A stretch of DNA of 25,414 nucleotides from MGNI01 sp964353875 (GTDB lineage: Bacteria; Chloroflexota; Anaerolineae; Anaerolineales; E44-bin32). A program made the translations under genes and the position numbers. The stretch lies in NCBI GenBank assembly GCA_964353875.1, contig CAYGXU010000042.1, positions 1-25,414 on the forward strand, written 5' to 3'. This document shows, piece after piece, positions 7,468-16,040 of this stretch; the first letter of the stretch is position 1, and the number at the start of each line of letters is the position of its first letter. A model generated the notes under the pieces. The model searched no databases. It was not told the DNA's origin and saw nothing but the letters and a program-made list of their open reading frames with translations.

Positions 7468-8011
7468 TCTTACTTACAGTACTTTACCCCTCATCCAGTA
7501 TGATTTACGCTAATTCTATTCCGATAGAGTCGGATTCATGCCAAAAATGACGCTATTCACTCCGAATCTGTGGATAACTCGATGAATACTGTGGAGAGAT
7601 GTGGATAACTTGGGATAAGTTGATCTAAGCGCAATAATGGATATCATCTATGTGTCTGACTTATAACGAATTTGCTCTTTGAATTTGATGTCTGGCAAAA
7701 ACAGAATTTTTCTCCAAGATATCCCAAAATAACCCCCAACTCACTTGTGGAGAAAAATAACTTGCTTGCCCCTATATCTGACGGTATGTACCTATCGTAC
7801 TCCCTTCTTTGGTGGATAATGGTCAGAAGAGATACTCTCTCCACATTTCCCCAGCCCCTACTACTACGACTATTAAGAAAATTCATATAACTGGATGTGA
7901 GGATAAAGTGGAAAGTCATAGATAAGTTTGGGAACAGCCAACGCCCCTCTTTAGATATTAGGGGCGTTGGGAAAATCAATATGGATTTTCGATGATCTTG
8001 GAAGAGGCGCT
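7468..8011. other. Candidate replication origin (oriC): DnaA-box cluster, GC cluster, CTA triplets, AT-rich DNA
   Basis: This is a gene-free, AT-rich stretch. Perfect DnaA boxes TGTGGATAA lie at 7569-7577 and 7600-7608. Near matches are TGTGGAGAA 7746-7754, GGTGGATAA 7811-7819 and TGAGGATAA 7898-7906 (one mismatch each), and TGTGGAGAG 7590-7598, TTGGGATAA 7610-7618 and CTCTCCACA 7837-7845 (two each). Boxes at 7590, 7600 and 7610 are spaced exactly 10 bp. After CTCTCCACA comes a GC-rich run (7846-7857), then CTA CTA CTA CGA CTA TTA (7858-7875), then AT-rich DNA (7876-7893). This matches the order DnaA box, GC cluster, DnaA-trio known from bacterial origins: five of six triplets read 3'-(G/A)A(T/A)-5' on the bottom strand. 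There is no dnaA or dnaN in the window, so this is a candidate. Confidence 0.6.
7938..7970 (-). terminator. Perfect 11-bp hairpin downstream of the glutamate dehydrogenase gene
   Basis: CCAACGCCCCT (7938-7948) and AGGGGCGTTGG (7960-7970) are exact complements around an 11-nt loop. It sits 41 nt past the stop of the minus-strand glutamate dehydrogenase gene, where a terminator is expected. The sequence after the stem lacks a strong T-run, so it may end transcription inefficiently, stabilise the 3' end, or insulate the putative origin from read-through. Confidence 0.5.
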
Positions 8012-9286
8012 TTACAGCCAACCGCGAAATCGCATGGCTTCGACGACGCGGTTGATAGCTACGATGTAAGCCGCATCGCGCGTGAAGAACCCTTCTGATG
8101 TTACCAGACGCATCACTGCATCAAAGGCATTGGTGATCTTTTCATCCAGGCGACTGAGGACCTCATCACGCCCCCAGTAATAGTTCATATCATTTTGTAC
8201 CCCTTCGAAGTAGGATACGATCACCCCGCCTGCGTTGCAGAGGAAATCAGGGATGATGAATACCTTACGCTCGATGAGCACATCATCAGCTTCGGGCATA
8301 GTTGGTCCATTCGCCCCTTCTGCAATGATCTTAACTTTCTCGCTGATCTGATCCACGTTTTGGCTTGTGATTTGACCCTCAAGTGCAGCGGGGATGAGGA
8401 CATCTACATCTTTACTCAACCAGGCATCCCCTGGCTCGATCTGATAGCCCGCCTCTTTGGCTTTTGCTTGATCGATTGAACCGTAAATGTCAGTGATGCT
8501 CTGCATAAAACGAGGATCGAGGCCATCTTCTTTGCAGAAAGTGAGTGCAGCCTGTTCTTTTCGATCCCAACAGGAGACGGCGATTACTTTGCCGCCGAGA
8601 AGCTCAATAAAACCGATCGCCGCGTACTGTGAGACATTCCCAAAACCTTGGATCGAGGCTTTGCATCTGGTGGGGTCAATCTTGAGGTGTTTCATCGCTT
8701 CCCGTAAATTGTAAATTACGCCGAATCCAGTGGCTTCCGTTCTTCCTAAAGAACCACCTGCGCTGACAGGTTTGCCGGTAATCACGCCGGGTACGTATGT
8801 ACCTACTAGCTTGACATACTCGTCCATCATCCATCCCATCATCTGAGGCGTGGTGCCAACATCTGGAGCAGGAATGTCCTGGCGTGGGCCGATGTTCTTC
8901 CACATTTGGTCGATCCAAATACGGCAGAGACGTTCTTTTTCGTCCACAGTCAGTGATGCTGGGTCGATGGCCACGCCGCCTTTACCGCCGCCCAAAGGGA
9001 TGTCTGCTACAGCGGTTTTCCAGGTCATCCACATCGCTAAGGCACGAATGGTGTCCAGAGTTTCGCTTGGGTGGAAACGGATCCCGCCTTTCGACGGTCC
9101 ACGGGCATCATTGTGTTGCACACGATAGCCAAAATGAACCTGTATCCGCCCATCATCCATACGTAGAGGAATCTGAAAGCGGAATTCTCTCATCGGCCAG
9201 CGAAGGATAACGGCGATATCCGCTTCCAGATTGATTTTCTCCGCTGCTCGATCGAATTGTGATTGTGCCATTTGAAATGCGTTCAA
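8012..9286 (-). CDS. gdhA: Glutamate dehydrogenase (Glu/Leu/Phe/Val dehydrogenase family)
   Basis: This enzyme interconverts glutamate and 2-oxoglutarate plus ammonium with NAD(P). At 424 residues it has the usual length. Visible landmarks are GPSKGGIRFHP (63-73), the active-site GGGKGG with catalytic Lys102, PAPDVGT with Asp142, and the dinucleotide-binding GFGNVS (214-219). The segment after the second strand of the Rossmann fold reads VSCWDRKEQ where many relatives have VSDSxG, so coenzyme preference cannot be inferred safely. The start is a TTG at 9286, chosen because GAGAGGG lies 7 nt upstream; the inner ATG at 9271 has no such site. It is separated from gatB by 185 bp, so it probably has its own promoter. 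Confidence 0.93.
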   Translation of the reverse strand: MNAFQMAQSQFDRAAEKINLEADIAVILRWPMREFRFQIPLRMDDGRIQVHFGYRVQHNDARGPSKGGIRFHPSETLDTIRALAMWMTWKTAVADIPLGGGKGGVAIDPASLTVDEKERLCRIWIDQMWKNIGPRQDIPAPDVGTTPQMMGWMMDEYVKLVGTYVPGVITGKPVSAGGSLGRTEATGFGVIYNLREAMKHLKIDPTRCKASIQGFGNVSQYAAIGFIELLGGKVIAVSCWDRKEQAALTFCKEDGLDPRFMQSITDIYGSIDQAKAKEAGYQIEPGDAWLSKDVDVLIPAALEGQITSQNVDQISEKVKIIAEGANGPTMPEADDVLIERKVFIIPDFLCNAGGVIVSYFEGVQNDMNYYWGRDEVLSRLDEKITNAFDAVMRLVTSEGFFTRDAAYIVAINRVVEAMRFRGWL

Positions 9287-9432
9287 AGTTTAACCCTCTC
9301 TATGAAATGATTTATTACGGACAAGAAAAGATACGCGGGCTGGATCAGGCGCTCGCACGTCCGTTGAGTCAGTGATAATCAGGCGATCTGTTTTTTGGAT
9401 GATCGATCCGCGATATCACAAGCTTCTTATGC

Positions 9433-9461
9433 AGACTATTCCTCACACTGTGTCGTGTCAA
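9433..9461 (-). promoter_or_regulatory. Candidate sigma70-type promoter for glutamate dehydrogenase
   Basis: On the minus strand a consensus TTGACA (9461-9456) is followed after 17 bp by TAGTCT (9438-9433), which matches the -10 consensus at three of six positions. It lies about 147 nt before the TTG start. The -35 is perfect and the -10 poor, so the call is tentative. Confidence 0.3.
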
Positions 9462-9471
9462 GTGACAAGCT

Positions 9472-10938
9472 TCATACTCCTTTGCGGTCACTTTTCTCCA
9501 ACTTTTGGAGGGCTTCAACGAGACAAGTTCTGACCAATTGAGGGTTGACCCTCCCTTTCGAAGCTCGCATGACCTGACCGAAGAACCATTGCTCGAGCGT
9601 CTTCTTTCCCTGGAGGTAAAGTCTCTTTTGTTCCTCATGAGCGCCCAAGATTTCGTTGACTAGCTTCTGTACCATCTCTCGATCGGTGATCTGGCGCAGA
9701 CCACGTTGCTCCACTATAGATAGGGCGGATGTCCCGCTCTCAAACATGGAAGACAGGACCGTCTTCCCGACGCTGGCGCTGATTTCGTCTTGATCGACAA
9801 GTCGGATCAAGGAAGCGAAATCTTGGGGAGAGATATTACACGCATCAATAGAAATATTGGCTTCATTGAGCAACCCAAAGAGATCACCACTGAGCCAATT
9901 GGCAATTTGCTTGGGAGCGACATCAGGTGCGGCCAAGGCAGCTTGCTCAAAGAAGTCTGAAATTTCGCGGTCTGAGGTGAGCACATTGGCCATATAGACC
10001 GAGAGATCAAAAGCTCTTACAAACCGTCTCCGTTTGGCTTGAGGCAATTCCGGCAAACTGGCTTTGATTTCCTCGATCCAGGCAGGGTTGATATGCAAGG
10101 GAGGCAGGTCAGGTTCAGGGAAGTAACGGTAGTCATGGGCTTCTTCTTTGCTGCGCTGGGAGATAGTCACCCCGAGCGATTCATCCCAACCCAAAGTTTC
10201 CTGAATTACTTCTTCGCCCATGTTAAGGACCTGGCTCTGTCGTTCAATTTCATAAGCCACTGCTCGTTCCATCGCCCGAAACGAATTGAGATTCTTGATC
10301 TCTGTCCTCGTCTTGAGTGCATCCGAGCCAATCGATCGGATGGATACATTCGCTTCGAAGCGGATCACACCCTTTTCCATGTCGCCGCTGTTGACCTTCA
10401 GATAGCGCAGGATGGATCGAAGGGCGATGGCATAAGATCTCACCTCCTCGATTGAGCGCAGGTCAGGTTCGCTGACGATCTCCAGTAATGGTACTCCGGA
10501 CCGATTGAAGTCCACGAGCGAATGACCTGGATGGTGGGATAGTTTGCCGGTATCCTCCTCTAGATGCACACGGCGGATGCGAATTTGTTTCTCACCTTCC
10601 CCAGTCTCGATCTCTAAGCACCCCTGACGAGCCAAGGGCATTTCATATTGCGATATCTGAAATCCTTTAGGAAGGTCTGGGTAGAAGTAATTTTTTCGAG
10701 CGAAGACACTTGTTTCCGCTATCTTACAATCCAGCGCAAGCGCGACACGTATGGCGAATTCCACTGCCCGTTGATTAACTACGGGGAGAGTCCCGGGCAT
10801 ACCGGTGCAAATCTCGCAGACATAGGTGTTGGGTTGAGCACGGGTTGAATCGACTACTTCACAACCACAGAACATCTTTGAGGTTGTGAGCATCTCGGCG
10901 TGAACTTCCAATCCTATAACTGGTTCGTATTCCTTCAA
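9472..10938 (-). CDS. gatB: Aspartyl/glutamyl-tRNA(Asn/Gln) amidotransferase subunit B
   Basis: GatB phosphorylates and then amidates Glu-tRNA(Gln) and Asp-tRNA(Asn) using ammonia delivered by GatA. The 488-residue protein starts EYEPVIGLEVHAEM. It has the zinc-type cysteines C24, C26, C41 and C44, the PDLPKGFQISQYEMP segment (about 92-106), and a C-terminal YqeY-type tRNA-binding region (about 330-488). The start is a TTG at 10938 whose last two bases overlap the TGA stop of the aminotransferase gene; GGAGAGG lies just upstream inside that gene. Translational coupling is therefore likely. It is split from gatC/gatA by four other genes in the same direction. Confidence 0.95.
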   Translation of the reverse strand: MKEYEPVIGLEVHAEMLTTSKMFCGCEVVDSTRAQPNTYVCEICTGMPGTLPVVNQRAVEFAIRVALALDCKIAETSVFARKNYFYPDLPKGFQISQYEMPLARQGCLEIETGEGEKQIRIRRVHLEEDTGKLSHHPGHSLVDFNRSGVPLLEIVSEPDLRSIEEVRSYAIALRSILRYLKVNSGDMEKGVIRFEANVSIRSIGSDALKTRTEIKNLNSFRAMERAVAYEIERQSQVLNMGEEVIQETLGWDESLGVTISQRSKEEAHDYRYFPEPDLPPLHINPAWIEEIKASLPELPQAKRRRFVRAFDLSVYMANVLTSDREISDFFEQAALAAPDVAPKQIANWLSGDLFGLLNEANISIDACNISPQDFASLIRLVDQDEISASVGKTVLSSMFESGTSALSIVEQRGLRQITDREMVQKLVNEILGAHEEQKRLYLQGKKTLEQWFFGQVMRASKGRVNPQLVRTCLVEALQKLEKSDRKGV

Positions 10939-12113
10939 CCGTGCCTCTCCATGAATCGTTTCATCCGTTCAAGCGCTTGCTCGATCTTCTCATAGGCGGT
11001 GGCATAGGAACAACGGACGAATTGCCCGTTTGCACCGAAGGCGTTCCCCGGTACTAGCGCGACTTTCTCCTCCTGAAGCAGGGTACTGGCAAAAGTTTCG
11101 TCGTCCATACCGCTAGCGACGATGGATGGGAATGCGTAAAAAGCCCCGCGAGGGACAAAGGTTTTCAGGCCAAGTTCATTCAAACCAGCGACAATTAATT
11201 TTCTTCTGCGGTCATACTCCGCGATCATTTCTTGAACAGCTTCCTCACCGCTTTGTAGGGCTGAGAGCGCGGCGTGTTGGGCGGTAGTTGGAGCGGACAT
11301 GATCGTATATTGATGGATCTTCCGCATGGCGGCCAGGATCGGCGCCGGAGCGGCAGCATAGCCGATACGCCAGCCGGTCATGGCATAACTTTTTGAAAAG
11401 CCGCCTAGGGTGATGGTTCGGTCGAACATGCCCGGCAGGGAAGCGAAGCAAATGTGATGGTGGCCTTCATAAACCAGGCGATCGTAGATTTCATCTGAGA
11501 TGACAAGCAAGTCATGCTGTTCAGCCACTTGGGCTAACTCCAACATCCGCTCTCGGGTCATCACGGCGCCGGTAGGATTATTGGGATAACCGATCAGGAT
11601 GGCTTTTGTCTTGGGGGTTAATAGTGCAGCGACATCCTTTGCTAAGACCTGGAATTCATGCTCCGCTTTCGCCTCGCAGGGGACAGGCACACCGCCGGCA
11701 AAGATGACCTCCGGCTGGTAGGAGACGAAACAGGGTGTCACCACTATGACTTCGTCGCCGGGGTTGAGCACCGCCGTGAGCGCCAGATAGACCGCCTCGG
11801 AAACGCCGACGGTGATCAAGAGCTCTTTTTCCGGATGATACGAAACCCCATATAAATGTTCAAGGTGTTCCGCCAGCGCTAGGCGCAGTTCGTAGATACC
11901 CGAATTTGAGGTGTAATGCGTCTCACCTTGTTGGAGAGATTCGATGCCAGCCTTTAGGATCGGCAAAGGCGTGGCGAAATCAGGCTCACCGATACCAAGG
12001 GAGATCACATCTTCCATTGTGGCGGCGATGTCGAAGAAACGACGGATTCCTGAGGGAGGAACATGACGGACACGATGTGAAATAAAGCGTTCTGGCTTGG
12101 TTGTTTGACTCAT
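10935..12113 (-). CDS. Class I/II PLP-dependent aminotransferase
   Basis: This is a cytosolic fold-type I aminotransferase of 392 residues, in the length range of the AspB/PatA group. PLP-binding features are Asn179 (GYPNNPTG), Asp207 and Tyr210 (SDEIYDRL), and Schiff-base Lys241 in GGFSKSYAMTGWRIGY. A carboxylate-binding Arg sits in FVRCSYA near the C-terminus. It is 7 bp after alanine dehydrogenase and overlaps gatB, so it is part of the same operon. The substrate is uncertain: aspartate, aromatic or branched-chain amino acids all fit. The neighbourhood of alanine and glutamate dehydrogenases suggests amino-group shuttling through glutamate. Confidence 0.88.
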   Translation of the reverse strand: MSQTTKPERFISHRVRHVPPSGIRRFFDIAATMEDVISLGIGEPDFATPLPILKAGIESLQQGETHYTSNSGIYELRLALAEHLEHLYGVSYHPEKELLITVGVSEAVYLALTAVLNPGDEVIVVTPCFVSYQPEVIFAGGVPVPCEAKAEHEFQVLAKDVAALLTPKTKAILIGYPNNPTGAVMTRERMLELAQVAEQHDLLVISDEIYDRLVYEGHHHICFASLPGMFDRTITLGGFSKSYAMTGWRIGYAAAPAPILAAMRKIHQYTIMSAPTTAQHAALSALQSGEEAVQEMIAEYDRRRKLIVAGLNELGLKTFVPRGAFYAFPSIVASGMDDETFASTLLQEEKVALVPGNAFGANGQFVRCSYATAYEKIEQALERMKRFMERHG

Positions 12114-12120
12114 TCTATTC

Positions 12121-13230
12121 TCACATTAGGGTTTCTAAGGATGTGTATTCTCGATTAAACGCCTCTGCAACTGCAGGATGGGTGATATGGCCGCGATAGG
12201 TATTTACCCCAAGGGCTAGGGCTGGATCACGTACGGCCTGGATGAAACCCTCATTGGCCAGTTTCTGGGCGTAGGAGAGAGTGGCATTGGAGAGGGCATA
12301 AGTTGACGTACGGGGCACAGCGCCTGGCATGTTCGTGACCATGTAGTGCACCACCTCATCCACCAAGTAGATCGGGTCACTATGAGAGGTGGGACGGGAG
12401 GTCTGCATACATCCACCTTGATCGATGGAAACGTCGACGACGACGCTCCTGGGCCGCATATTGGCGATCATTTCGGCTGTGACCAAGCGTGGGGCTCTTG
12501 CGCCAGGGATGAGGACCGCTCCGATGACCACATCAGCGGAGTGTAAGCTGTCAGCGACGTTGCGTGGGTTGGAGGCCAAGGTCGTCAGATTCCCATGCAG
12601 CACTTCGCATAAATAACGTAAGCGATCCAGGTTCTTATCAATGATGGTCACGTTCGCCCCCATCCCCAGGGCGATCTGGGCGGCGTTGATGCCCACAGTG
12701 CCGCCGCCAAGGATGACAACATCAGCGGGACGCACACCTGGCACACCGCCCAATAATTTGCCGCGTCCGCCGTTCATCTTTTCCAGGAAGTGCGCGGCAA
12801 CCTGGATCGACATCCTCCCAGCGACCTCACTCATCGGTGTCAGCAGGGGAAGCGTTTCATTTTGTAATTCGACCGTTTCATAGGCGACTGCAATGACCTT
12901 CCTCCGGAGAAGTTCTTTTGTGAGCGCTTCTTCTGCTGCGAGGTGAAGGTATGTGAAAAGCAGCAATTCCTCACGGAGAAAGTCAAACTCCTGGGGCTGC
13001 GGTTCCTTTACCTTCATGATCATGTCCGCTCGGCTCCAAACTTTCTCACTTGTGGGGACTAATTCAACACCGGAGCGCTGGTATTCCTGATCTGCGAAAC
13101 CACTCCCTTCACCTGCGCCGGTTTGAATCAGCACAGTATGACCATCTTGGATAAGCGCTTCCACGCCTCCCGGTGGGAGGGCGACACGATATTCGTTATC
13201 TTTAATTTCCTTTGGGATGCCAATGATCAT
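12121..13230 (-). CDS. ald: Alanine dehydrogenase
   Basis: This enzyme reversibly deaminates L-alanine to pyruvate and ammonium with NAD. The ATG at 13230 is chosen over the upstream TTG at 13236: AGGAG lies 6 nt before it, and with this start the known catalytic and binding residues fall at R15, K75 and H96, with an Asp at 269, almost exactly the numbering of characterised alanine dehydrogenases. The length is then 369 residues, as in the family. The NAD-binding motif is GGGTVGINAAQIA (about 174-186). It precedes the aminotransferase by 7 bp. Related NAD(P) transhydrogenase alpha subunits and lysine-oxoglutarate reductases are excluded by the length and the overall match. Confidence 0.95.
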   Translation of the reverse strand: MIIGIPKEIKDNEYRVALPPGGVEALIQDGHTVLIQTGAGEGSGFADQEYQRSGVELVPTSEKVWSRADMIMKVKEPQPQEFDFLREELLLFTYLHLAAEEALTKELLRRKVIAVAYETVELQNETLPLLTPMSEVAGRMSIQVAAHFLEKMNGGRGKLLGGVPGVRPADVVILGGGTVGINAAQIALGMGANVTIIDKNLDRLRYLCEVLHGNLTTLASNPRNVADSLHSADVVIGAVLIPGARAPRLVTAEMIANMRPRSVVVDVSIDQGGCMQTSRPTSHSDPIYLVDEVVHYMVTNMPGAVPRTSTYALSNATLSYAQKLANEGFIQAVRDPALALGVNTYRGHITHPAVAEAFNREYTSLETLM

Positions 13231-13275
13231 GAACAACTCCTGCGGTATTCAGATTGGAAGTGATCAGAATATCGG

Positions 13276-13491
13276 CTAGCGAAGATCCACTTGCCATTTA
13301 TCCAGTGTTTCGTCATAGAAGAGGTCAAAGATACGCTCGTCCTTGACACGCACACGAAAATACCGCCCCTCGGGAGATTGCCAACGTGTTTCAATTTGGA
13401 CGATCTCAAGGCGTTCTCCTTGCCAGTGAAACGCAAGAGGCCGTTCAGCGTACGTTTCTCCAGAGTAACACTCCACTACTTCAGTCGACAT
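13276..13491 (-). CDS. Small conserved protein, DUF6504-like
   Basis: This is a 71-residue soluble protein with the pattern RPLAFHWQGERLEIVQI, then ETRW, then YFRVRVKDERIFDLFYDETLDKWQVDL. This resembles the small DUF6504 proteins (PxAFxWRGRxYxV ... Y.L..D...W.L) found in several phyla. Nothing points to a reaction or a partner. The ATG at 13491 has a purine-rich AGAGAAGAAA stretch upstream; a TTG at 13524 would add 11 basic residues with no ribosome binding site. It lies 61 bp after the nucleotidyltransferase and 45 bp before alanine dehydrogenase, so it is probably co-transcribed. Confidence 0.6.
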   Translation of the reverse strand: MSTEVVECYSGETYAERPLAFHWQGERLEIVQIETRWQSPEGRYFRVRVKDERIFDLFYDETLDKWQVDLR

Positions 13492-13552
13492 GGTTTTTCT
13501 TCTCTTGCATTCCGTAAGTCCCAATGTTTTGGTTTGCCAATGTTACGACGAT

Positions 13553-14548
13553 TTACGTGTATACAACTTCAGATGAATCGCCAATGTTCAGGCTGCGATG
13601 ACGGCCGACCACCCGAACCTGGCGGCCGATTAAGGATTGCGATAAGGTCGTATCAAGGATCTCTGAATCCTGGTCGATGATCGAATCCTGGATGATGGAT
13701 CGATGGATTTCGCAACCAGGACCGATGCTTGCATACGGTCCTATCACAGATTGATCGATGTTTGCGCTGGGATCGATAAAGACGGGCGGGACGATGACTA
13801 CACCCTTGCGTTTTGACGATTCGGATGAGTTGTCACGACTGTGCTCCAGCAGGTATCGATTGGTCATGAGAAGGGCATCGGGTTTTCCACAATCGTTCCA
13901 CACCTCCACAGGCTGGACACGCATCTTCAATCCCTTATCGAGCATAAGGTTGATCGCATCCGCCAGATAATATTCGCCCTTGAGCTGTTGACCAGCCTGC
14001 ATTTGCTCTTCGATGGCTGCGATAAGGGCTTCTCCCTCCTGGAAGTAGTAAAAACCCACCACCGCTAGATTGTTGGTCATATCTTGCGGCTTTTCAATCA
14101 GGCGTCGAACCCATCCATCCGGTCCGGCTTCCGCCACACCGAAACGGCGTGGATCGGACACTTCCTTCACCCATCCGATCGCTTGTACATTCTCCAGGTC
14201 GATACTGACCAGATCTGTTTCTACAAGCGTATCGACGAAGACGATCATTGTCGGACCATGAAGACCTTCACGTGCAAGCCAAATGGCGTGGGATTGGCCG
14301 ATCAATTCCCTCTGCTCTATATAACGAGTCTTCAAGAGGGGGTAGGCCTGATCGACATACTCTTGGATTTGCTCGCCCAGGTATCCTACGATAATGATCA
14401 CTTCATCGATTGAGGGGACTTGATTGAACATATCAAGCACATGACCAAGCACGGGCTTTCCGGCAACGGTGATCAAGGGTTTTGGTTTTGACCAAGTATG
14501 CGGTCGAAGGCGAGTGCCATAGCCAGCGGTTGGGATCACAATTTTCAT
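13553..14548 (-). CDS. NDP-sugar nucleotidyltransferase (glucose-1-phosphate thymidylyl/uridylyltransferase type)
   Basis: This protein transfers a nucleotide to a sugar 1-phosphate, making an activated sugar for cell-surface glycans. The N-terminal signature AGYGTRLRPHTWSKPKPL spans 8-25. The strand IVFVDTLVETD (near 105) holds the metal-binding Asp. Residues about 245-325 form a short left-handed beta-helix-like tail with hexapeptide character (VFIDPSANIDQSVIGPYASIG). The length of 331 fits the group. Base and sugar specificity cannot be told from sequence. The ATG overlaps the gatA stop as ATGA, so translation is coupled to gatA although the roles look unrelated. Confidence 0.85.
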   Translation of the reverse strand: MKIVIPTAGYGTRLRPHTWSKPKPLITVAGKPVLGHVLDMFNQVPSIDEVIIIVGYLGEQIQEYVDQAYPLLKTRYIEQRELIGQSHAIWLAREGLHGPTMIVFVDTLVETDLVSIDLENVQAIGWVKEVSDPRRFGVAEAGPDGWVRRLIEKPQDMTNNLAVVGFYYFQEGEALIAAIEEQMQAGQQLKGEYYLADAINLMLDKGLKMRVQPVEVWNDCGKPDALLMTNRYLLEHSRDNSSESSKRKGVVIVPPVFIDPSANIDQSVIGPYASIGPGCEIHRSIIQDSIIDQDSEILDTTLSQSLIGRQVRVVGRHRSLNIGDSSEVVYT

Positions 14549-16017
14549 AATGGCGGTTTCTCCTTATGCCAGGCTGTTACCTGTTGGTAAGCATGCGCAG
14601 CCATGAATAGGGATGGCTCTTCGAGGTGAGGCGCGTTGAGTTGCATCCCAATCGGCAGATTGTTGGAGTCGAATCCCACGGGGAAGGCGATACCGGGGAT
14701 GCCTGCCAGATTAGCGGGTAAGGTAAACACATCCTCAAGATACATGGAGAGCGGATCATCAGCATGCGAACCAATGACGAAAGCGGTGGTGGGTGTAACG
14801 GGACAGGCGATTAAATTCACGCGTTCAAAGGCTTGATCAAAGTCCGCTTTAATCAATGTGCGCACTTTTTGGGCTTGTCCGTAGTAGGCATCATAATATC
14901 CGGCCGAGAGGGCATAGGTACCCAGCATGATCCGGCGCTTGACCTCAGGTCCAAACAAGCTCCCGCGTGTAGCCAGGTAGCATTCCCAGAGTTCATCTGC
15001 TTCGATGCGCGGCCCATAACGGATTCCATCGTAACGTGCCAGATTGGCAGAGGCTTCAGCCGGAGCGATGAGATAGTAGACCGGAAGTGCCAGGTCCGTG
15101 TGAGGGAGGAGAATCTCTTCCACGTCGCATCCCAGGGAGCACAGTACCTCAACCGCCTCATGCACAGCCGTTTCCACCTCGGGTTGAATCCCCTCAATAA
15201 AGTATTCCCTGGGAACACCGATGCGCACTCCTCTCAGGTCAGGTCGATCCAGAATGATCTTCGGCACGGGTTGGGGCATGGAGGTTGAATCCAAAGGGTC
15301 GTGGCCAGCCATGAGGGCAAAGATGGGCACCAGGTCTGCCGCCGAACGCGCCAACGCCCCCACAGTGTCAAGGGAAGAGCCGTAGGCGATGAGGCCGTAG
15401 CGGGAGACGCGACCATAGGATGTTTTCAGGCCGGAAACACCACAAAAGGAGGCTGGCTGGCGCACTGAACCACCCGTATCTGTACCCAAAGCGGCGTAAC
15501 ACATGCCCGAGGCGACCGCCGCAGCCGATCCTCCTGAGGAGCCGCCCGGGACGCGTTTCAGATCCCAGGGGTTGTGTGTGACGCCGTAAGCGGAATTTTC
15601 TGTAGAGGATCCCATGGCGAATTCGTCGGTGTTGGTCTTTCCCAGGATCACTGCACCTGCATCGATAAGACGCTGAACACTGGTTGCTGTATAGGGAGGT
15701 CGGAAACCTTCCAGGATTTTTGAACCGCAGGTGGTTGGGACTCCTTGAATGGTGAGCACATCTTTCACTGCGATGGGGATTCCCCATAGGAGCGGCAACG
15801 GATCGGTAGGATTTCGGCGCCACTGACGCAACCGGCGGTCGGCCCTTTCGGCTTGTTCGAAGGCCAAGGCAGGCGTTTGAGCCAGAAAGGCGTGGATTTT
15901 CGGTTCAAGGATTGAAATGCGATCGAGGCATGCTTGTGTAAGCTCATGTGAGGATAGCTCGCCTGCTCGGAGGGCATTGGCAGCTTCAAGCAGGGAGAGA
16001 TTGGTCAGGTCGGTCAT
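14545..16017 (-). CDS. gatA: Aspartyl/glutamyl-tRNA(Asn/Gln) amidotransferase subunit A
   Basis: GatA hydrolyses glutamine and channels ammonia to GatB. The amidase signature is intact: catalytic Lys85 (PIAVKD), cis-Ser160 (VPGGSSGGSAAAVASG) and nucleophile Ser184 (DTGGSVRQPA), with the same 75- and 24-residue spacings as characterised GatA. The length of 490 is normal. A TAAGGTG site precedes the ATG. It lies 23 bp after gatC and overlaps the nucleotidyltransferase by 4 bp. Other amidase-signature enzymes are possible in principle, but gatC next door makes GatA nearly certain. Confidence 0.96.
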   Translation of the reverse strand: MTDLTNLSLLEAANALRAGELSSHELTQACLDRISILEPKIHAFLAQTPALAFEQAERADRRLRQWRRNPTDPLPLLWGIPIAVKDVLTIQGVPTTCGSKILEGFRPPYTATSVQRLIDAGAVILGKTNTDEFAMGSSTENSAYGVTHNPWDLKRVPGGSSGGSAAAVASGMCYAALGTDTGGSVRQPASFCGVSGLKTSYGRVSRYGLIAYGSSLDTVGALARSAADLVPIFALMAGHDPLDSTSMPQPVPKIILDRPDLRGVRIGVPREYFIEGIQPEVETAVHEAVEVLCSLGCDVEEILLPHTDLALPVYYLIAPAEASANLARYDGIRYGPRIEADELWECYLATRGSLFGPEVKRRIMLGTYALSAGYYDAYYGQAQKVRTLIKADFDQAFERVNLIACPVTPTTAFVIGSHADDPLSMYLEDVFTLPANLAGIPGIAFPVGFDSNNLPIGMQLNAPHLEEPSLFMAAHAYQQVTAWHKEKPPL

Positions 16018-16040
16018 TGCACCTTACAGGTTTCTAGGGA

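Noticed and set aside
7644..8021. 125-codon minus-strand open frame in the gdh/GTPase intergenic region
   Set aside because: It overlaps the gdh 3' end, the 11-bp hairpin and the DnaA boxes, has no ribosome binding site, and its translation is a low-complexity mix without family features.
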